From Gelria sp. Kuro-4 (GTDB taxonomy: Bacteria; Bacillota; DTU030; DUMP01), in NCBI RefSeq assembly GCF_019668485.1, contig NZ_AP024619.1:2721757-2785756 (forward strand): DNA of 64,000 bases. The letters are read 5' to 3'. Of the stretch, positions 26,141 through 34,994 are shown piece after piece (position 1 is the first letter of the stretch; every line of letters starts with the position of its first letter). The position numbers and the translations under genes were made by a program. The notes below the pieces were generated by a model. The model saw only the letters and a program-made list of their open reading frames with translations. It did not search any database and was not told the origin of the DNA.

Positions 26141-26170
26141 GGCCGCAGGCATTCCCCTGCGGCCTTTGTC
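26141..26170 (+). terminator. TPP-controlled transcription terminator
   Basis: GGCCGCAGG pairs with CCTGCGGCC around CATTCC, followed by TTTGTC. Its position 9 bp after the aptamer fits an attenuation platform that stops transcription when TPP is bound. Confidence 0.75.
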
Positions 26171-26229
26171 GCGTGCGGCCACCCGGCCGGCAGAAGCCGT
26201 CCCGGCGGACACTCAAGGGAGGGGAAGGT

Positions 26230-26868
26230 ATGCAGGTTAACTATGAACTCTATGCCATTACCGACCGGCGCCTGGCGGGCGGGCGCAGCTCGGCGGAGGT
26301 GATGGAAAAAGCCATCCGCGGCGGCGTCACTCTGGTACAGCTCCGGGAAAAAGAGGCCGGCGGGCGGGAGATGGTGGCGGAGGCACAGACGCTCCTTGCC
26401 GTGACGCGCCGCTACGGCGTCCCGCTCATCGTCAACGACCGGCTGGATGTGGCGCTGGCCGTGGACGCCGAGGGCGTACACCTGGGCCAGGAGGACATTC
26501 CCTGCCGCCTGGCGCGGCAGATACTGGGGCCGGAAAAGATCATCGGCGTCTCCGCCTCCAGCGTGGAGGAAGCGCTGCAGGCCGAAGCGGACGGGGCCGA
26601 TTACCTGGGCGTGGGCGCTGTGTTTCCCACCGGGACCAAGGCCGATGCCGGGGAAGCCATCGGGCTCGAGCCGCTCAAGGCCATCAAGGCGGCGGTGAAG
26701 ATCCCTGTGGTGGCCATCGGCGGGATCAACGCGGCCAATGCCGCGGCGGTGGCCGCCACCGGCGTTGACGGCCTGGCGGTGGTTTCCGCCGTCGTCGCCG
26801 CGCCGGACCCGCAGGACGCAGCCCGCAGGCTCGTCGCCGCTTTCCGAGCCCGGCCGGGGAAGTGCTGA
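26230..26868 (+). CDS. thiE: thiamine-phosphate synthase
   Basis: Joins HMP pyrophosphate and thiazole phosphate to make thiamine phosphate. A 212-residue TIM-barrel protein. The start is ATG 26230, set by GGGAGGGGAAGG; an earlier ATG at 26173 lacks a ribosome site. Motifs: VTLVQLREKEAGGREM, PLIVNDRLDVALAVDAEGVH, the diphosphate-binding ADYLGVGAVFPTGTK and VVAIGGINAANA. Under the TPP riboswitch. No other thi genes are adjacent. It is followed at 19 bp by a small gene and a HAD phosphatase that may be cotranscribed. Confidence 0.93.
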   Translation: MQVNYELYAITDRRLAGGRSSAEVMEKAIRGGVTLVQLREKEAGGREMVAEAQTLLAVTRRYGVPLIVNDRLDVALAVDAEGVHLGQEDIPCRLARQILGPEKIIGVSASSVEEALQAEADGADYLGVGAVFPTGTKADAGEAIGLEPLKAIKAAVKIPVVAIGGINAANAAAVAATGVDGLAVVSAVVAAPDPQDAARRLVAAFRARPGKC

Positions 26869-26887
26869 AAGAGCGGAGGTGCACAGA

Positions 26888-27121
26888 ATGATCGGCAGGG
26901 TAAACGACGCTTTCTTCCAGCGGGTTGTTCTCCCGGCGGCAGGCGCTCCCGGCCGCCGGGTGGCAGTGGGGGCACGCATCCCGGCGGCTGCCATTGGCCG
27001 GGCGGCGCCGGGTGAAGAAGGCTGTCTCCTGAGCACACCGGGCGGTGAAAAACCCTTCTCGATACCGCCGGAGGACAGGTTGTGGGGAGTCTTTTTCGCT
27101 CCCGGGGAGAATAACCGATGA
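26888..27121 (+). CDS. hypothetical protein, 77 residues
   Basis: Starts at ATG with GAGCGGAGG upstream, directly behind thiE, and ends in an ATGA overlap with the HAD phosphatase gene. This spacing is good evidence for a translated gene. Begins MIGRVNDAFFQRVVLP, contains GRRVAVGARIPAAAIG and ends DRLWGVFFAPGENNR. No membrane segment or motif recognised. Being in a TPP-controlled unit, a link to thiamine metabolism is possible but unproven. Confidence 0.55.
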   Translation: MIGRVNDAFFQRVVLPAAGAPGRRVAVGARIPAAAIGRAAPGEEGCLLSTPGGEKPFSIPPEDRLWGVFFAPGENNR

Positions 27122-27927
27122 GCCCCCTGCGCTACCGTCTGCTCGCCCTGGACCTGGATGGAACCCTGCTCACCGACGACAGCCGGCTGACCCTGGAAAC
27201 CGAGGCGGCCGTAAAGGCGGCCCAGGCGGCCGGGCTCACCGTCACCCTGGCCACGGGGCGCCTCCTGGCCGATGCCCTCCCCTACGCCCGCCGCCTGGGC
27301 CTTACGGCGCCCCTCATCCTTCACCACGGCGCGCTCCTTATGACCCCCGCTGGGGTTGTTCTCGCTCACCAGATGATCGCCGGCGGGGCAGCGCAAAAAC
27401 TGGTGCAGACCGCCCGGGAGCTTGAGCTCTCCTGTCAGGCCTATGCCGCCGGTGAACTGGTGGTGGAAAGGATCACCACCTGGACGCGCATCTACCTGGG
27501 CTACTCAGCGGTTGAGCCCGTGGTGGTGCCTGACCTGGCCGCCTACGTGGCCGGCGGCATAAGCCAGTTCGACTTCCTGGGCGAGCCGGAAGAGCTCGCG
27601 CCGGCGGCGGAGCGGGTACATGAGCGCCTGGCGGCGGCCGTGCGCACCACCTCCTCGCACCCGAACCTCCTCGAGGTGCTGGCCCCCGGAGTCTCCAAGG
27701 GCCGCGCGCTGGAACGCCTGGCGGAGCTCCTGGGCATCCCTCTCGCCGCCACCGTGGCCGTAGGCGACGGCCTGAACGACCTCGAGATGCTTCGGGGCGC
27801 CGGCCTGGGCGTGGCCATGGCCAACGCGCCCGCCGCCGTCCGCTCCCAGGCGCAGTACGTCACCGCCGGCAACAACGAAAACGGCGTCGCCCAGCTCATA
27901 AGCAAGCTCCTGGCCGGGGAGCTTTGA
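27118..27927 (+). CDS. HAD superfamily phosphatase (Cof type)
   Basis: Cytoplasmic phosphatase, 269 residues. HAD motif I LLALDLDGTLLTDD with the nucleophile Asp near residue 12, motif II TLATGRLLADA with the Thr, motif III Lys in VSKGRALERLAELLG and motif IV VGDGLNDLEMLRGAG. The C2B cap between motifs II and III places it in the Cof subfamily, which hydrolyses sugar phosphates, HMP pyrophosphate or flavin phosphates. Position two genes after thiE makes a thiamine-related pyrophosphate or phosphate a candidate substrate. The ATG overlaps the previous stop by four bases. Confidence 0.9.
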   Translation: MSPLRYRLLALDLDGTLLTDDSRLTLETEAAVKAAQAAGLTVTLATGRLLADALPYARRLGLTAPLILHHGALLMTPAGVVLAHQMIAGGAAQKLVQTARELELSCQAYAAGELVVERITTWTRIYLGYSAVEPVVVPDLAAYVAGGISQFDFLGEPEELAPAAERVHERLAAAVRTTSSHPNLLEVLAPGVSKGRALERLAELLGIPLAATVAVGDGLNDLEMLRGAGLGVAMANAPAAVRSQAQYVTAGNNENGVAQLISKLLAGEL

Positions 27928-28040
27928 AAGCACCTGTGGTCACTCTTCCGCTACGCCCCCAGTTAATGGCAGGTACTGGTAATGGCCGCCAAGCTGTGTT
28001 AGAATGGTGCCAAGATGGAGCCGAGGAGAGGGTGGTGGGC

Positions 28041-28406
28041 ATGGAGGTACAGTTTGATCCGGTACGCGCTCGGGAAACCTGGCGCCGGCGCGCCGCTCGG
28101 AAAGCGGAAGAAGAGCAGGGACTGCGCGAAGCGGCCCTGGCGCGGGCGCGCATCATCGCAGCCCGGCTGAAAAAAGACTATGGCGTAAAGCGCGTTTATC
28201 TGTACGGTTCCCTGGCCTGGGGTCGCTTCGACGAGCATTCCGACATCGACCTTTTCGCCGTCGGCTTCCCGCGGTCGGCCAACTACTGGGCCGCCTTGGC
28301 CGCCATGGAGCACCTCGCCGTGCCCTTTCCCCTGCAGATCATCCTCGCCGAGACCGCCCATCCCAGCCTGCGCCAGCGCGTCGAGAGGGAGGGGGTACCG
28401 TTATGA
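28041..28406 (+). CDS. MNT-type nucleotidyltransferase (antitoxin), second TA locus
   Basis: A 121-residue nucleotidyltransferase. ATG 28041 is chosen for the GAGGAGAGGG site; longer frames upstream lack one. A basic N-terminal helix (RETWRRRAARKAEEEQGLRE) precedes the motif VYLYGSLAWGRFDEHSDIDL at about 54-73 with the G-S and D-x-D residues. ATGA overlap with the HepT-like toxin gene. An extended -10 (TGTTAGAAT, 27997-28005) lies 35 bp upstream. The order is antitoxin then toxin, unlike the other two loci in this window. Confidence 0.85.
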   Translation: MEVQFDPVRARETWRRRAARKAEEEQGLREAALARARIIAARLKKDYGVKRVYLYGSLAWGRFDEHSDIDLFAVGFPRSANYWAALAAMEHLAVPFPLQIILAETAHPSLRQRVEREGVPL

Positions 28407-28921
28407 CTAAAAAAGAGTTCCTGCTCGTTCAAGCCAAGATCACCGCCGAGCTGAACAACATCGCCGCCTTGGAAGAGGAACTGGCGGCCCACGGGTTTCT
28501 CGCTGCAACACCGTCAGGAAAGCTCCCGGCTTTTCCTTCCGGCGCTTCCGGCGATAGTTTTCAGTTGCGCGCCCTCGGTTCTGTTCTCCACGACTTTTAC
28601 GTAGCCGTGGAGAACATCTTCGAGGTGATTGCGCGCGAAATCGATGAGTCTCTGCCTTCCGGCCCAGCCTGGCACGTTGCCTTGCTGAAGCAGATGACGC
28701 TCGCCGTGCCGGAGCTTCGCCCCGCCGTCATCCGCAAAGCCACCGCCGCTAAACTCGACCAGTACCGCGCCTTTCGTCACGTCTTTCGCAACGTCTACGG
28801 CTTTAATCTCGACAGCGAACGCCTCCGCGGCCTCCTGACGGACTTCCCCCTCACCCTCACGGCCCTGCGCACCGACCTCACGGCCTTCCAAGAGCAAATA
28901 CGCACCCTCCTCAGCGATTAA
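28403..28921 (+). CDS. HepT-like HEPN toxin (putative RNase), second TA locus
   Basis: A 172-residue helical HEPN protein. The catalytic-type motif is in DQYRAFRHVFRNVYGFNL near residue 113, with R and H spaced as in RNase-active HEPN proteins. Characterised HepT toxins cleave RNA and are neutralised by tyrosine AMPylation at a nearby site; YGF here could supply the Tyr. Coupled by a four-base overlap to the MNT gene and closed by a strong terminator, so the pair is a self-contained module. Function as a toxin-antitoxin or defence unit is inferred. Confidence 0.82.
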   Translation: MTKKEFLLVQAKITAELNNIAALEEELAAHGFLAATPSGKLPAFPSGASGDSFQLRALGSVLHDFYVAVENIFEVIAREIDESLPSGPAWHVALLKQMTLAVPELRPAVIRKATAAKLDQYRAFRHVFRNVYGFNLDSERLRGLLTDFPLTLTALRTDLTAFQEQIRTLLSD

Positions 28922-28947
28922 AAAAGCCCGGCCAGGCCGGGCTTTTC
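28922..28947. terminator. bidirectional intrinsic terminator
   Basis: AGCCCGGCC-A-GGCCGGGCT with an A-run on the left and TTTT on the right, so it works for both the HepT gene (rightward) and the FGGY kinase operon (leftward). Confidence 0.85.
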
Positions 28948-28948
28948 G

Positions 28949-30442
28949 CTACGGTAGAGCATGCATCGCCTCTTTAACTCGTGGGTATAAACCCTCAAAA
29001 ACAGAAAACAGCGTGTCGTAGACTACTCGGTTGCGCTGCCGGGGAGTAAATATCCGTACAGTACTTCTTAGAGGAGGGAGGTTAGGGTCCAGCGGGCCCT
29101 GAAAAACTCCACCGGCTATACCGCCGAGCAATGCGGCCCCGTAAGCAGCGGCATTTTGGAATGCCAGGGCTTTATACGTTACTCCTAAGACGTCGGCCCG
29201 CACCTGTAAACCCAACCGGCTTTGGGTTGCACCGCCCACACAAGGAAGGCAGCTCAGCTCAAACCCCCAGCGGGCTTTCGCTCTTTCGTAAATCTGCCGC
29301 AGTCCGAACGCCACTCCTTCGTACACCGCCCGGATCAAGTCGGCCCGCTCAGTGCCGAGACGTAGGCCCAGCCAGAGGCCGCGGGCAGCGGGGTCAAAAA
29401 TTGGGCTCCTTTCCCCTGCAAGGTAAGGCAAGAAAACGACGCCGTTTGCCCCGGGAGGAGATTTCTCGGCTTCCCGTTCCAGATCGGCCGGAGTCGCCAA
29501 CTCGTGGAAAATCTGCCTGCGCAGCCAGTTTATTGCTCCGCCCGCCGTCGACATGGCCCCGTGGGCTAACCAGCGTCCAGGCAGAACATGGGCCCGGTTT
29601 AGGAATGCCGGATGGAACTCTGGCTCTTCCAGGCAGAAGGTAAGGACATCAGACGTCCCGGCACTTTCAAAAGCATCACCGCGCTGCTTAAGTCCTAGGG
29701 CAAAGCCTGCCGCCGCTGTATCCGCACAACCCACCGCCACCGGCAGGCCGGAAGGAAGCCCGGTCTCCCCGGCAGCCTGTTTCGTTACCGCTCCGGCACA
29801 CATGTAGGGTGATCTAATCGGCGGCAATCGGTGAACAAGTATGCCCGCAAGATCGGTCAACCGTTCGTCCCAGCGGTCAGGCATCGAAACGCGCACCAGG
29901 CCTGAATATGAAGCTGTGGTGGGGTCGACTGACAATTCTCCGGTCAGCTTCTCTGCCAAAAAAGTATTCAGAAACCCAATCTTGGCTGTTCTCTCCCAGC
30001 TTTCCGGCTCCTCACGCTTAATCCAGCGTACTGTACCGACCGAACAGGTGGAAGGAATGGGGCGGTTGCCCACATAATCCTGAAAAGCCGGTACGCCGCC
30101 CAGGGCTGCGCTTAGGTCGGCTACTTCGTTAAACCCCCGATTGTCCAGGTATGGGATACCGGGCCGAACAGCCCGGCCATCCTTGGTGAAAAGGACCGTA
30201 GTGGGGCTGGTTACACTCAAGCCCAGCCCGGCCATTCCCCCTAAACCATCCGTTACTCGGCGAAAAACCTTGGTCACAGCCTGCCAGTAAAGATCCAAAT
30301 CCAGGTCCACCCAACCGGCACGCGGAGCGCTTAGGGCCACCTCCGCCTCCGCCTGTCGAATCGGCTCGCCCGAAACCTGGAATACACAGGCCTTGACGCT
30401 ACTCGTCCCCGCATCCAGTCCCACGATTAACGGGGAGCTCAC
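28949..30442 (-). CDS. FGGY family carbohydrate kinase (xylulokinase-like)
   Basis: Sugar or polyol kinase, 497 residues. N-terminal phosphate-binding LIVGLDAGTSSVKACVFQ, a mid-protein SAGTSDVLTFCLEEPEF, the C-terminal FGGY signature near GVVFLPYLAGERSPIFDP, and CVGGATQSRLGLQVRADVLG. The XylB-like branch is most similar, but FGGY enzymes vary widely in substrate. It is the last gene of the leftward TRAP operon, overlapping the dehydrogenase gene by ATGA, and would phosphorylate the ketose made by that dehydrogenase before aldol cleavage. Confidence 0.88.
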   Translation of the reverse strand: MSSPLIVGLDAGTSSVKACVFQVSGEPIRQAEAEVALSAPRAGWVDLDLDLYWQAVTKVFRRVTDGLGGMAGLGLSVTSPTTVLFTKDGRAVRPGIPYLDNRGFNEVADLSAALGGVPAFQDYVGNRPIPSTCSVGTVRWIKREEPESWERTAKIGFLNTFLAEKLTGELSVDPTTASYSGLVRVSMPDRWDERLTDLAGILVHRLPPIRSPYMCAGAVTKQAAGETGLPSGLPVAVGCADTAAAGFALGLKQRGDAFESAGTSDVLTFCLEEPEFHPAFLNRAHVLPGRWLAHGAMSTAGGAINWLRRQIFHELATPADLEREAEKSPPGANGVVFLPYLAGERSPIFDPAARGLWLGLRLGTERADLIRAVYEGVAFGLRQIYERAKARWGFELSCLPCVGGATQSRLGLQVRADVLGVTYKALAFQNAAAYGAALLGGIAGGVFQGPLDPNLPPLRSTVRIFTPRQRNRVVYDTLFSVFEGLYPRVKEAMHALP

Positions 30443-31476
30443 GGGATGATCGCCACCTTAATGCCCTGCCCGGACTCCGCGAGTTTGAACGCTTCCCAGC
30501 CGCGGTCGAGAGGATAGCGATGCGTTACGATGCGACCGGCGTCCACTAACCCTTTACCGATGAGGCGCAAAGCAAGCCCGTAGTCTTCACGGCGTGCAGC
30601 GCTCGTGCCTGTAATCTTCAGCTCATTGTAATGGATCAGGTTCACATCCATGGACGCTGCGTCACCCACCGAGAAACCGGCGAAGAAGTTGACCGATCCC
30701 CCCTTGCGAACCAAGGTGAGTGCCTGTTCGGCCAGAGCCGGAATACCGATGGCCAGGATTACCGCGTCTGCGCCGAGCCGGTCCGTGGCGTTCTTAACAA
30801 CACCGTTCAGGTCCTCTACCTCGGGGTTTACTACAAGGTCCGCCCCGAGCTCCAGCGCCATACTTCGCCTCTGATCGTTGGGCTCGCTCACAATCACCCG
30901 GCCGGCGCCAGCCGCCTTGGCCAGGGCGAGATGCATGAGACCAATAGGCCCGGCCCCCAAGATGACAACTGCATCGCCGAGGCCGATCTGGGAGTTCCTC
31001 TGCCCGTTGACGCAACAGGCCAAGGGCTCGGCCAGGGCCGCCGCTTCGAACGGCAGGTCTGCGGGAAGCCGGTAGACATTCCCTCCGTGGACGGCGGCGG
31101 CAGGAATACGCACATACTCCGCAAACGCCCCCTCGTACTCGTAGCCAAGCGCCGTTCGGTTGGCGCAGACGTTTTCGCGTCCCTTTTTGCAGTAGGCGCA
31201 GGTGTGACAGGGAATAACGGGAGCCACTCCGACGCGGTCGCCTGGCCGGAATTCCCCCACGTCCGGCCCGGCGGCCACAACCGTGCCGGCGAATTCATGG
31301 CCTAGAATCGAGGGCGTGCGTACACCCTTCGTCTTCTTGCCGCGAAAAATCCTAAGGTCTGTCCCGCAGATGAGGCAGGCCGCCACCTTAACCAGAATGT
31401 CTCCCGGGCCCAGCTCGGGAACGGGGACCTCCGCGAGTTCCAGCTGGTTGGGGCCGTAGAACACTAACGCACGCAT
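30439..31476 (-). CDS. zinc-dependent alcohol/polyol dehydrogenase
   Basis: MDR family dehydrogenase, 345 residues. Catalytic zinc ligands in ACLICGTDLRIFRG and GHEFAGTVV; the structural zinc Cys set in CHTCAYCKKGRENVC; the Rossmann motif VVILGAGPIGLMHLALAKAAG near 170. Most like sorbitol/threonine-type dehydrogenases that oxidise a secondary hydroxyl with NAD. Located between aldolase and kinase genes with small gaps, consistent with one catabolic route for a polyol or sugar acid imported by the TRAP system. Confidence 0.88.
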   Translation of the reverse strand: MRALVFYGPNQLELAEVPVPELGPGDILVKVAACLICGTDLRIFRGKKTKGVRTPSILGHEFAGTVVAAGPDVGEFRPGDRVGVAPVIPCHTCAYCKKGRENVCANRTALGYEYEGAFAEYVRIPAAAVHGGNVYRLPADLPFEAAALAEPLACCVNGQRNSQIGLGDAVVILGAGPIGLMHLALAKAAGAGRVIVSEPNDQRRSMALELGADLVVNPEVEDLNGVVKNATDRLGADAVILAIGIPALAEQALTLVRKGGSVNFFAGFSVGDAASMDVNLIHYNELKITGTSAARREDYGLALRLIGKGLVDAGRIVTHRYPLDRGWEAFKLAESGQGIKVAIIP

Positions 31477-31490
31477 GAAGAAAGTACCCC

Positions 31491-32300
31491 CTATTTCTGC
31501 TCGGCCGCCTCACGGTAAACCTGGAGCGCTTCTTCCACCGACGCCCCGTGGTGTACGATGGCTTTTAAAGCTGCGATCACCGCCGCCGGGTTGGCATCTT
31601 CCCAAACGAAGCGGCCGTAAGTCACGCCCGCCATGCCGGCCTGAATACCTTCCCAAGTCATGCGCAGGTACGATTCCAGGTCGTTACCCGGCGAACCGCC
31701 GGCAATGACTACCCGAGCAGGGCAGGCGGCAACTACGTCGGCGAACGAGTCGGCAGAGCCTGTCCAGTTGGTTTTTACAATATCGGCGCCCAGCTCTGCC
31801 CCAGCGCGCACGGCGTAGGCAACCGCACCGGCGGCCTTAGGGTCCGCCACCTGCGAACCGCGCGGATAGATATGGGTCACGAGCGGCAGGCCGGCCGCCG
31901 CAGCTTCTTTGCTGATGCGCGCCAGGTGGCTCAGCTGCCGTGCCTGCTCGGGCCCGCCCACGATAACGCCCACGGAAATGGCATCAGCCCCCAGGCGTAT
32001 CGCCTCCTCTACATCGGCTACCGGCGTATCATAGTCAGCATGGTAAGGCGCAAAGGTGGTCGCCTTCATAATGAGGGGGATCCGGCCCGCATACGGGGGA
32101 AAAACCGTTTCGGCAATGCCCTTGTGCATGGTAACGGCGTTGGGCCGCCCGGCAACCACCTTGGCCACTGTTTCACGGATATTGACCAAACCGGGCAATA
32201 CCCCGCGGGCCATGGCGTGATCTACGGTAATACCTACAAAACGTTTGGATTCAGGATCCAGCAAGCGGTTGAGACGTACTTCTTTCCCCAACAACAACAT
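31491..32300 (-). CDS. class I aldolase, DeoC/FbaB/LsrF superfamily
   Basis: A 269-residue TIM-barrel aldolase. It opens LLGKEVRLNRLLDPESKR, followed by VGITVDHAM, both typical of archaeal-type class I fructose-bisphosphate aldolases and LsrF/ADH synthase relatives. The probable Schiff-base lysine is in ADIVKTNWTGSADSF near residue 178, and the phosphate site is VVIAGGSPGNDLESY. Placed with a dehydrogenase and a kinase, it probably cleaves the phosphorylated ketose. Which family member it is cannot be settled by eye. Confidence 0.8.
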   Translation of the reverse strand: MLLLGKEVRLNRLLDPESKRFVGITVDHAMARGVLPGLVNIRETVAKVVAGRPNAVTMHKGIAETVFPPYAGRIPLIMKATTFAPYHADYDTPVADVEEAIRLGADAISVGVIVGGPEQARQLSHLARISKEAAAAGLPLVTHIYPRGSQVADPKAAGAVAYAVRAGAELGADIVKTNWTGSADSFADVVAACPARVVIAGGSPGNDLESYLRMTWEGIQAGMAGVTYGRFVWEDANPAAVIAALKAIVHHGASVEEALQVYREAAEQK

Positions 32301-32323
32301 AACCAGCTCCTTTTCTTAGATGG

Positions 32324-33094
32324 TCACTCAGCGACAATCACCTGCACGCCGGCTTTCTCTATGGCGGAGCGGAAGGCAGAGTCAATCCCGCTGTCGGTGA
32401 CCAGCACATTAATCCGCGTCACCGGGCAGACGCTCGCCAGCCCTGTCTTACTGAATTTGCTCGAGTCCACCACGGCTATCAACTGGCGGCTGATCTCCAC
32501 CATTTTACGGCGGATGGGCATCGACTCAATGTCGTGCTTGGTAAGCCCTTCTTCCAGGCTAAGGGCGCTGCCACCCATAACGCAGATCTGGGCATGCATT
32601 CCCGCCAGCATCTGTTCCCCCATTCCACCGAAAAGGTTGTAGGCATGAGGGCGCATGATGCCGCCGGTGACAATAACCACGATGTTTTCTTTGTCCCGCA
32701 GTTCATAGGCAATCTCCACACTATCAGTGATGACGCGCAGCGGCTGCACAGGGTTGAGCGCCCGCGCCACCTCCAATGTGGTCGTGCCTGCGTCAAGGAT
32801 AATGCTGCCGGCATTTTCCACCAGTCTGGCCGCCGCCTGGCCGATTTTTTTCTTCTCTACGGCGTGTTTTTGCGCCCGCACGTGTTCGCTCATCTCTTCC
32901 GGCAGCCGGCCGGCCAAACAGGTGCCGCCTCGTGTTCTCACCAGCACCCCTGCCTGTTCGAGCTCGATAAGGTCGCGCCGGATGGTTGATAACGAGGCCC
33001 CCACGATTTGGGCTAGTTCAGTGACAGAAAGCCAACCTTTCTGCTGTAAGGCACTCCGTATCTCCTCACGCCGCTGTGCCGCAAGCAACTGCAT
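32324..33094 (-). CDS. DeoR family transcriptional regulator
   Basis: About 256 residues. The N-terminal HTH reads RREEIRSALQQKGWLSVTEL followed by GASLSTIRRDLIELEQAG. The C-terminal half is a DeoR sensor with ILDAGTTTLEVARAL near 105 and an AVDSSKFSKTG block near 210 that binds a phosphorylated sugar. It should control the TRAP/catabolic operon it sits in; a dyad at 36136-36155 is a candidate operator. The AGGAGG site lies one base from ATG 33094 but seven bases from TTG 33088, so the true start may be the TTG. Confidence 0.88.
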   Translation of the reverse strand: MQLLAAQRREEIRSALQQKGWLSVTELAQIVGASLSTIRRDLIELEQAGVLVRTRGGTCLAGRLPEEMSEHVRAQKHAVEKKKIGQAAARLVENAGSIILDAGTTTLEVARALNPVQPLRVITDSVEIAYELRDKENIVVIVTGGIMRPHAYNLFGGMGEQMLAGMHAQICVMGGSALSLEEGLTKHDIESMPIRRKMVEISRQLIAVVDSSKFSKTGLASVCPVTRINVLVTDSGIDSAFRSAIEKAGVQVIVAE

Positions 33095-33109
33095 TCCTCC
33101 TATCACTCG

Positions 33110-34387
33110 CTACATGCCTAGCCAACTGAGAGGCGTAAGCACCAGAGAAGGAAAAAATATTAGAAGCAAAATGGCCAAAACCATGATTGCGATCCACACC
33201 AGCGTGTGCCGTGTAACATCTTCCAAGGAAAGGCCCGTCAAATTGCTGGCCGCGTACAAGCAGACGCCCACCGGCGGTGTGATAAGCCCCAGAGCCAGGG
33301 TGATCACCATCATGACCAGGAAGTACACAGGATCGATGCCGGCCGTCTTGACGGTGGGAAGCAGAATGGGCACAAGGATGAAGATCGCTGCTGTCGCGTC
33401 CATGAACATGCCCACCAGGATCAGAAACCCGAAAATGAGCAGCATGGTCATGAGCGGACTGGTCGTGACATTAGTCAAAAGAGTCGCCACCCGCACAGGT
33501 AGGCCATCATACTCAAAAATCCACCCGGCCACCTTGGCTGTCACAGCTATGAAGAGAATAGTACCGGTAAGTTTAGCTGTGCGGAAGAAGAGACCAGGCA
33601 ATTTGGTCCAGGTGATGCTACGATAGACCAGGAGGGCGATCGCTATCGTGTAGATGACTGCGATCCCGGCCGCCTCGGTTGGTGTGAAGTAGCCGAGCAC
33701 TATACCGCCCATCAGAATAACAGGTACAAGGAGGGCGGGGATAGCGCGCAGGCTGCTCGTCACAAGGTTGTGCCAGTCAAAAGCGATGCGCTTGCCGATG
33801 CCGTGCCGGCTACAATACACGTGATTGTAAACCATAAAGCTTAGAGCAATAATGAGGCCGGGCACAACACCGCCCATAAGCACCCGACCGATAGATTCAT
33901 TGGCCACCGATCCGGCCACAACCATTAGAATGCTTGGAGGTACAATAGTAGCCAGTGTAGAGGTGATCAAAGACAGGCCAGTAGCGTAGGTAATAGGGTA
34001 GCCATTCCTTCTCATGGCACCGATGCTGATCGCACCCACACTGGCCACGTCTGCGACAGAAGAGCCGGACATGCCGGCAAAGATCACACTCGAGACTATG
34101 GTAACCTGACCCAAGCCGCCCGGTGCCCAGCCCACGAGGGCATTCGCAAAGTCGAAGATTTTTTCCGCTACTCCCCCTTCATCCATGAGCATGCCGGCCA
34201 GAACAAAAAGGGGCACCGCCACCATGATAAAGTTGTTCATAGAACTGAACATGGACTGCGCCACCAGGTTTAAAGGAATGTCCGTGAAAGCCACCAAGGT
34301 AAGAGCAGATGCTATCCCCAGCGCCACGGCCAGCGGCACCCCGATTACAGTCAGGGCGAGAAAAAGGAGGAGGAGGGTAATGCTCAT
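33110..34387 (-). CDS. dctM: TRAP transporter large permease (DctM)
   Basis: Membrane subunit of 425 residues with about 12 hydrophobic segments, starting ITLLLLFLALTVIGVPLAVA. DctM family blocks include SSMNNFIMVAVPLFVLAG near 48, FAGMSGSSVADVASVGAI near 95 and IVPPSILMVVAGSVANES near 145. Forms the Na+-driven translocation channel with DctQ. Overlaps dctQ by four bases. Substrate expected to be a carboxylate or sugar acid given the family. Confidence 0.93.
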   Translation of the reverse strand: MSITLLLLFLALTVIGVPLAVALGIASALTLVAFTDIPLNLVAQSMFSSMNNFIMVAVPLFVLAGMLMDEGGVAEKIFDFANALVGWAPGGLGQVTIVSSVIFAGMSGSSVADVASVGAISIGAMRRNGYPITYATGLSLITSTLATIVPPSILMVVAGSVANESIGRVLMGGVVPGLIIALSFMVYNHVYCSRHGIGKRIAFDWHNLVTSSLRAIPALLVPVILMGGIVLGYFTPTEAAGIAVIYTIAIALLVYRSITWTKLPGLFFRTAKLTGTILFIAVTAKVAGWIFEYDGLPVRVATLLTNVTTSPLMTMLLIFGFLILVGMFMDATAAIFILVPILLPTVKTAGIDPVYFLVMMVITLALGLITPPVGVCLYAASNLTGLSLEDVTRHTLVWIAIMVLAILLLIFFPSLVLTPLSWLGM

Positions 34388-34917
34388 TTTCTCGCCCTCC
34401 TTAGGCCAATCAGCTCCGGCCGCAAGACGACGGACTCAACGACACCGAGTAAGCCCATAAGCGCCGAAACCGGCACGCAAATCCCCACCAACCACATCGG
34501 AATCATCAAGGCCGAACCTAATTCGCGCATGCGCACCTGCTGGGAAACCAGCTGTGCACCGGTAATGAACATGAAAACAAAGAAGCCGACTGTGCTGAGG
34601 ATATAGATCCAGGGCACCAGCCTTTGTAGGCTGGCGGGAAGGTAGTTGAGGAAAACCGTCACCCGTGCGGATTCAGCCTGGCGAAATCCGGAACCGATGC
34701 CCAAAAACACAAGCCAGACGAACAAAAAACGCGTTGCTTCCTCAGTCCAAGGGGCTGGACGCCCAACCCAGCGGCCGAGGATTTGAATTGCAACGGTCAC
34801 AATGACCGCGCCGACGCCAATGCCGGCTAGGTAATCGGGGATCCGGTTAAGCGTTCGGAAGAATGTCGCCGCCCGCGGTAACGCTTCTTTCCGCAATTCA
34901 GCAGCAGCTCCGCCCAT
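34384..34917 (-). CDS. dctQ: TRAP transporter small permease (DctQ)
   Basis: Four-helix membrane subunit. From ATG 34917 it is 177 residues; this start is 11 bases from an AAGGAGG that lies inside a longer frame beginning at 34944. Recognisable features: LAGIGVGAVIVTVAIQILGR, the motif PAPWTEEATRFLFVWLVFLG and a late LVGICVPVSALMGLLGVVE. Lies between the dctP terminator-like hairpin and dctM. Confidence 0.9.
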   Translation of the reverse strand: MGGAAAELRKEALPRAATFFRTLNRIPDYLAGIGVGAVIVTVAIQILGRWVGRPAPWTEEATRFLFVWLVFLGIGSGFRQAESARVTVFLNYLPASLQRLVPWIYILSTVGFFVFMFITGAQLVSQQVRMRELGSALMIPMWLVGICVPVSALMGLLGVVESVVLRPELIGLRRARK

Positions 34918-34950
34918 GCAGTTCATGCCCTCCTTCCTCACCATACCCTG

Positions 34951-34986
34951 AAAGAAAAGGGGTAAGAGGGACCATCTCTTACCCCT
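34951..34986 (-). terminator. partial terminator between dctP and dctQ
   Basis: AGGGGTAAGAG pairs perfectly over 11 bp with CTCTTACCCCT. Read leftward it is followed by TTTTCTTTC. It should let most transcripts stop after the binding-protein gene, giving more DctP than membrane subunits. Confidence 0.75.
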
Positions 34987-34994
34987 CAGCTGTG

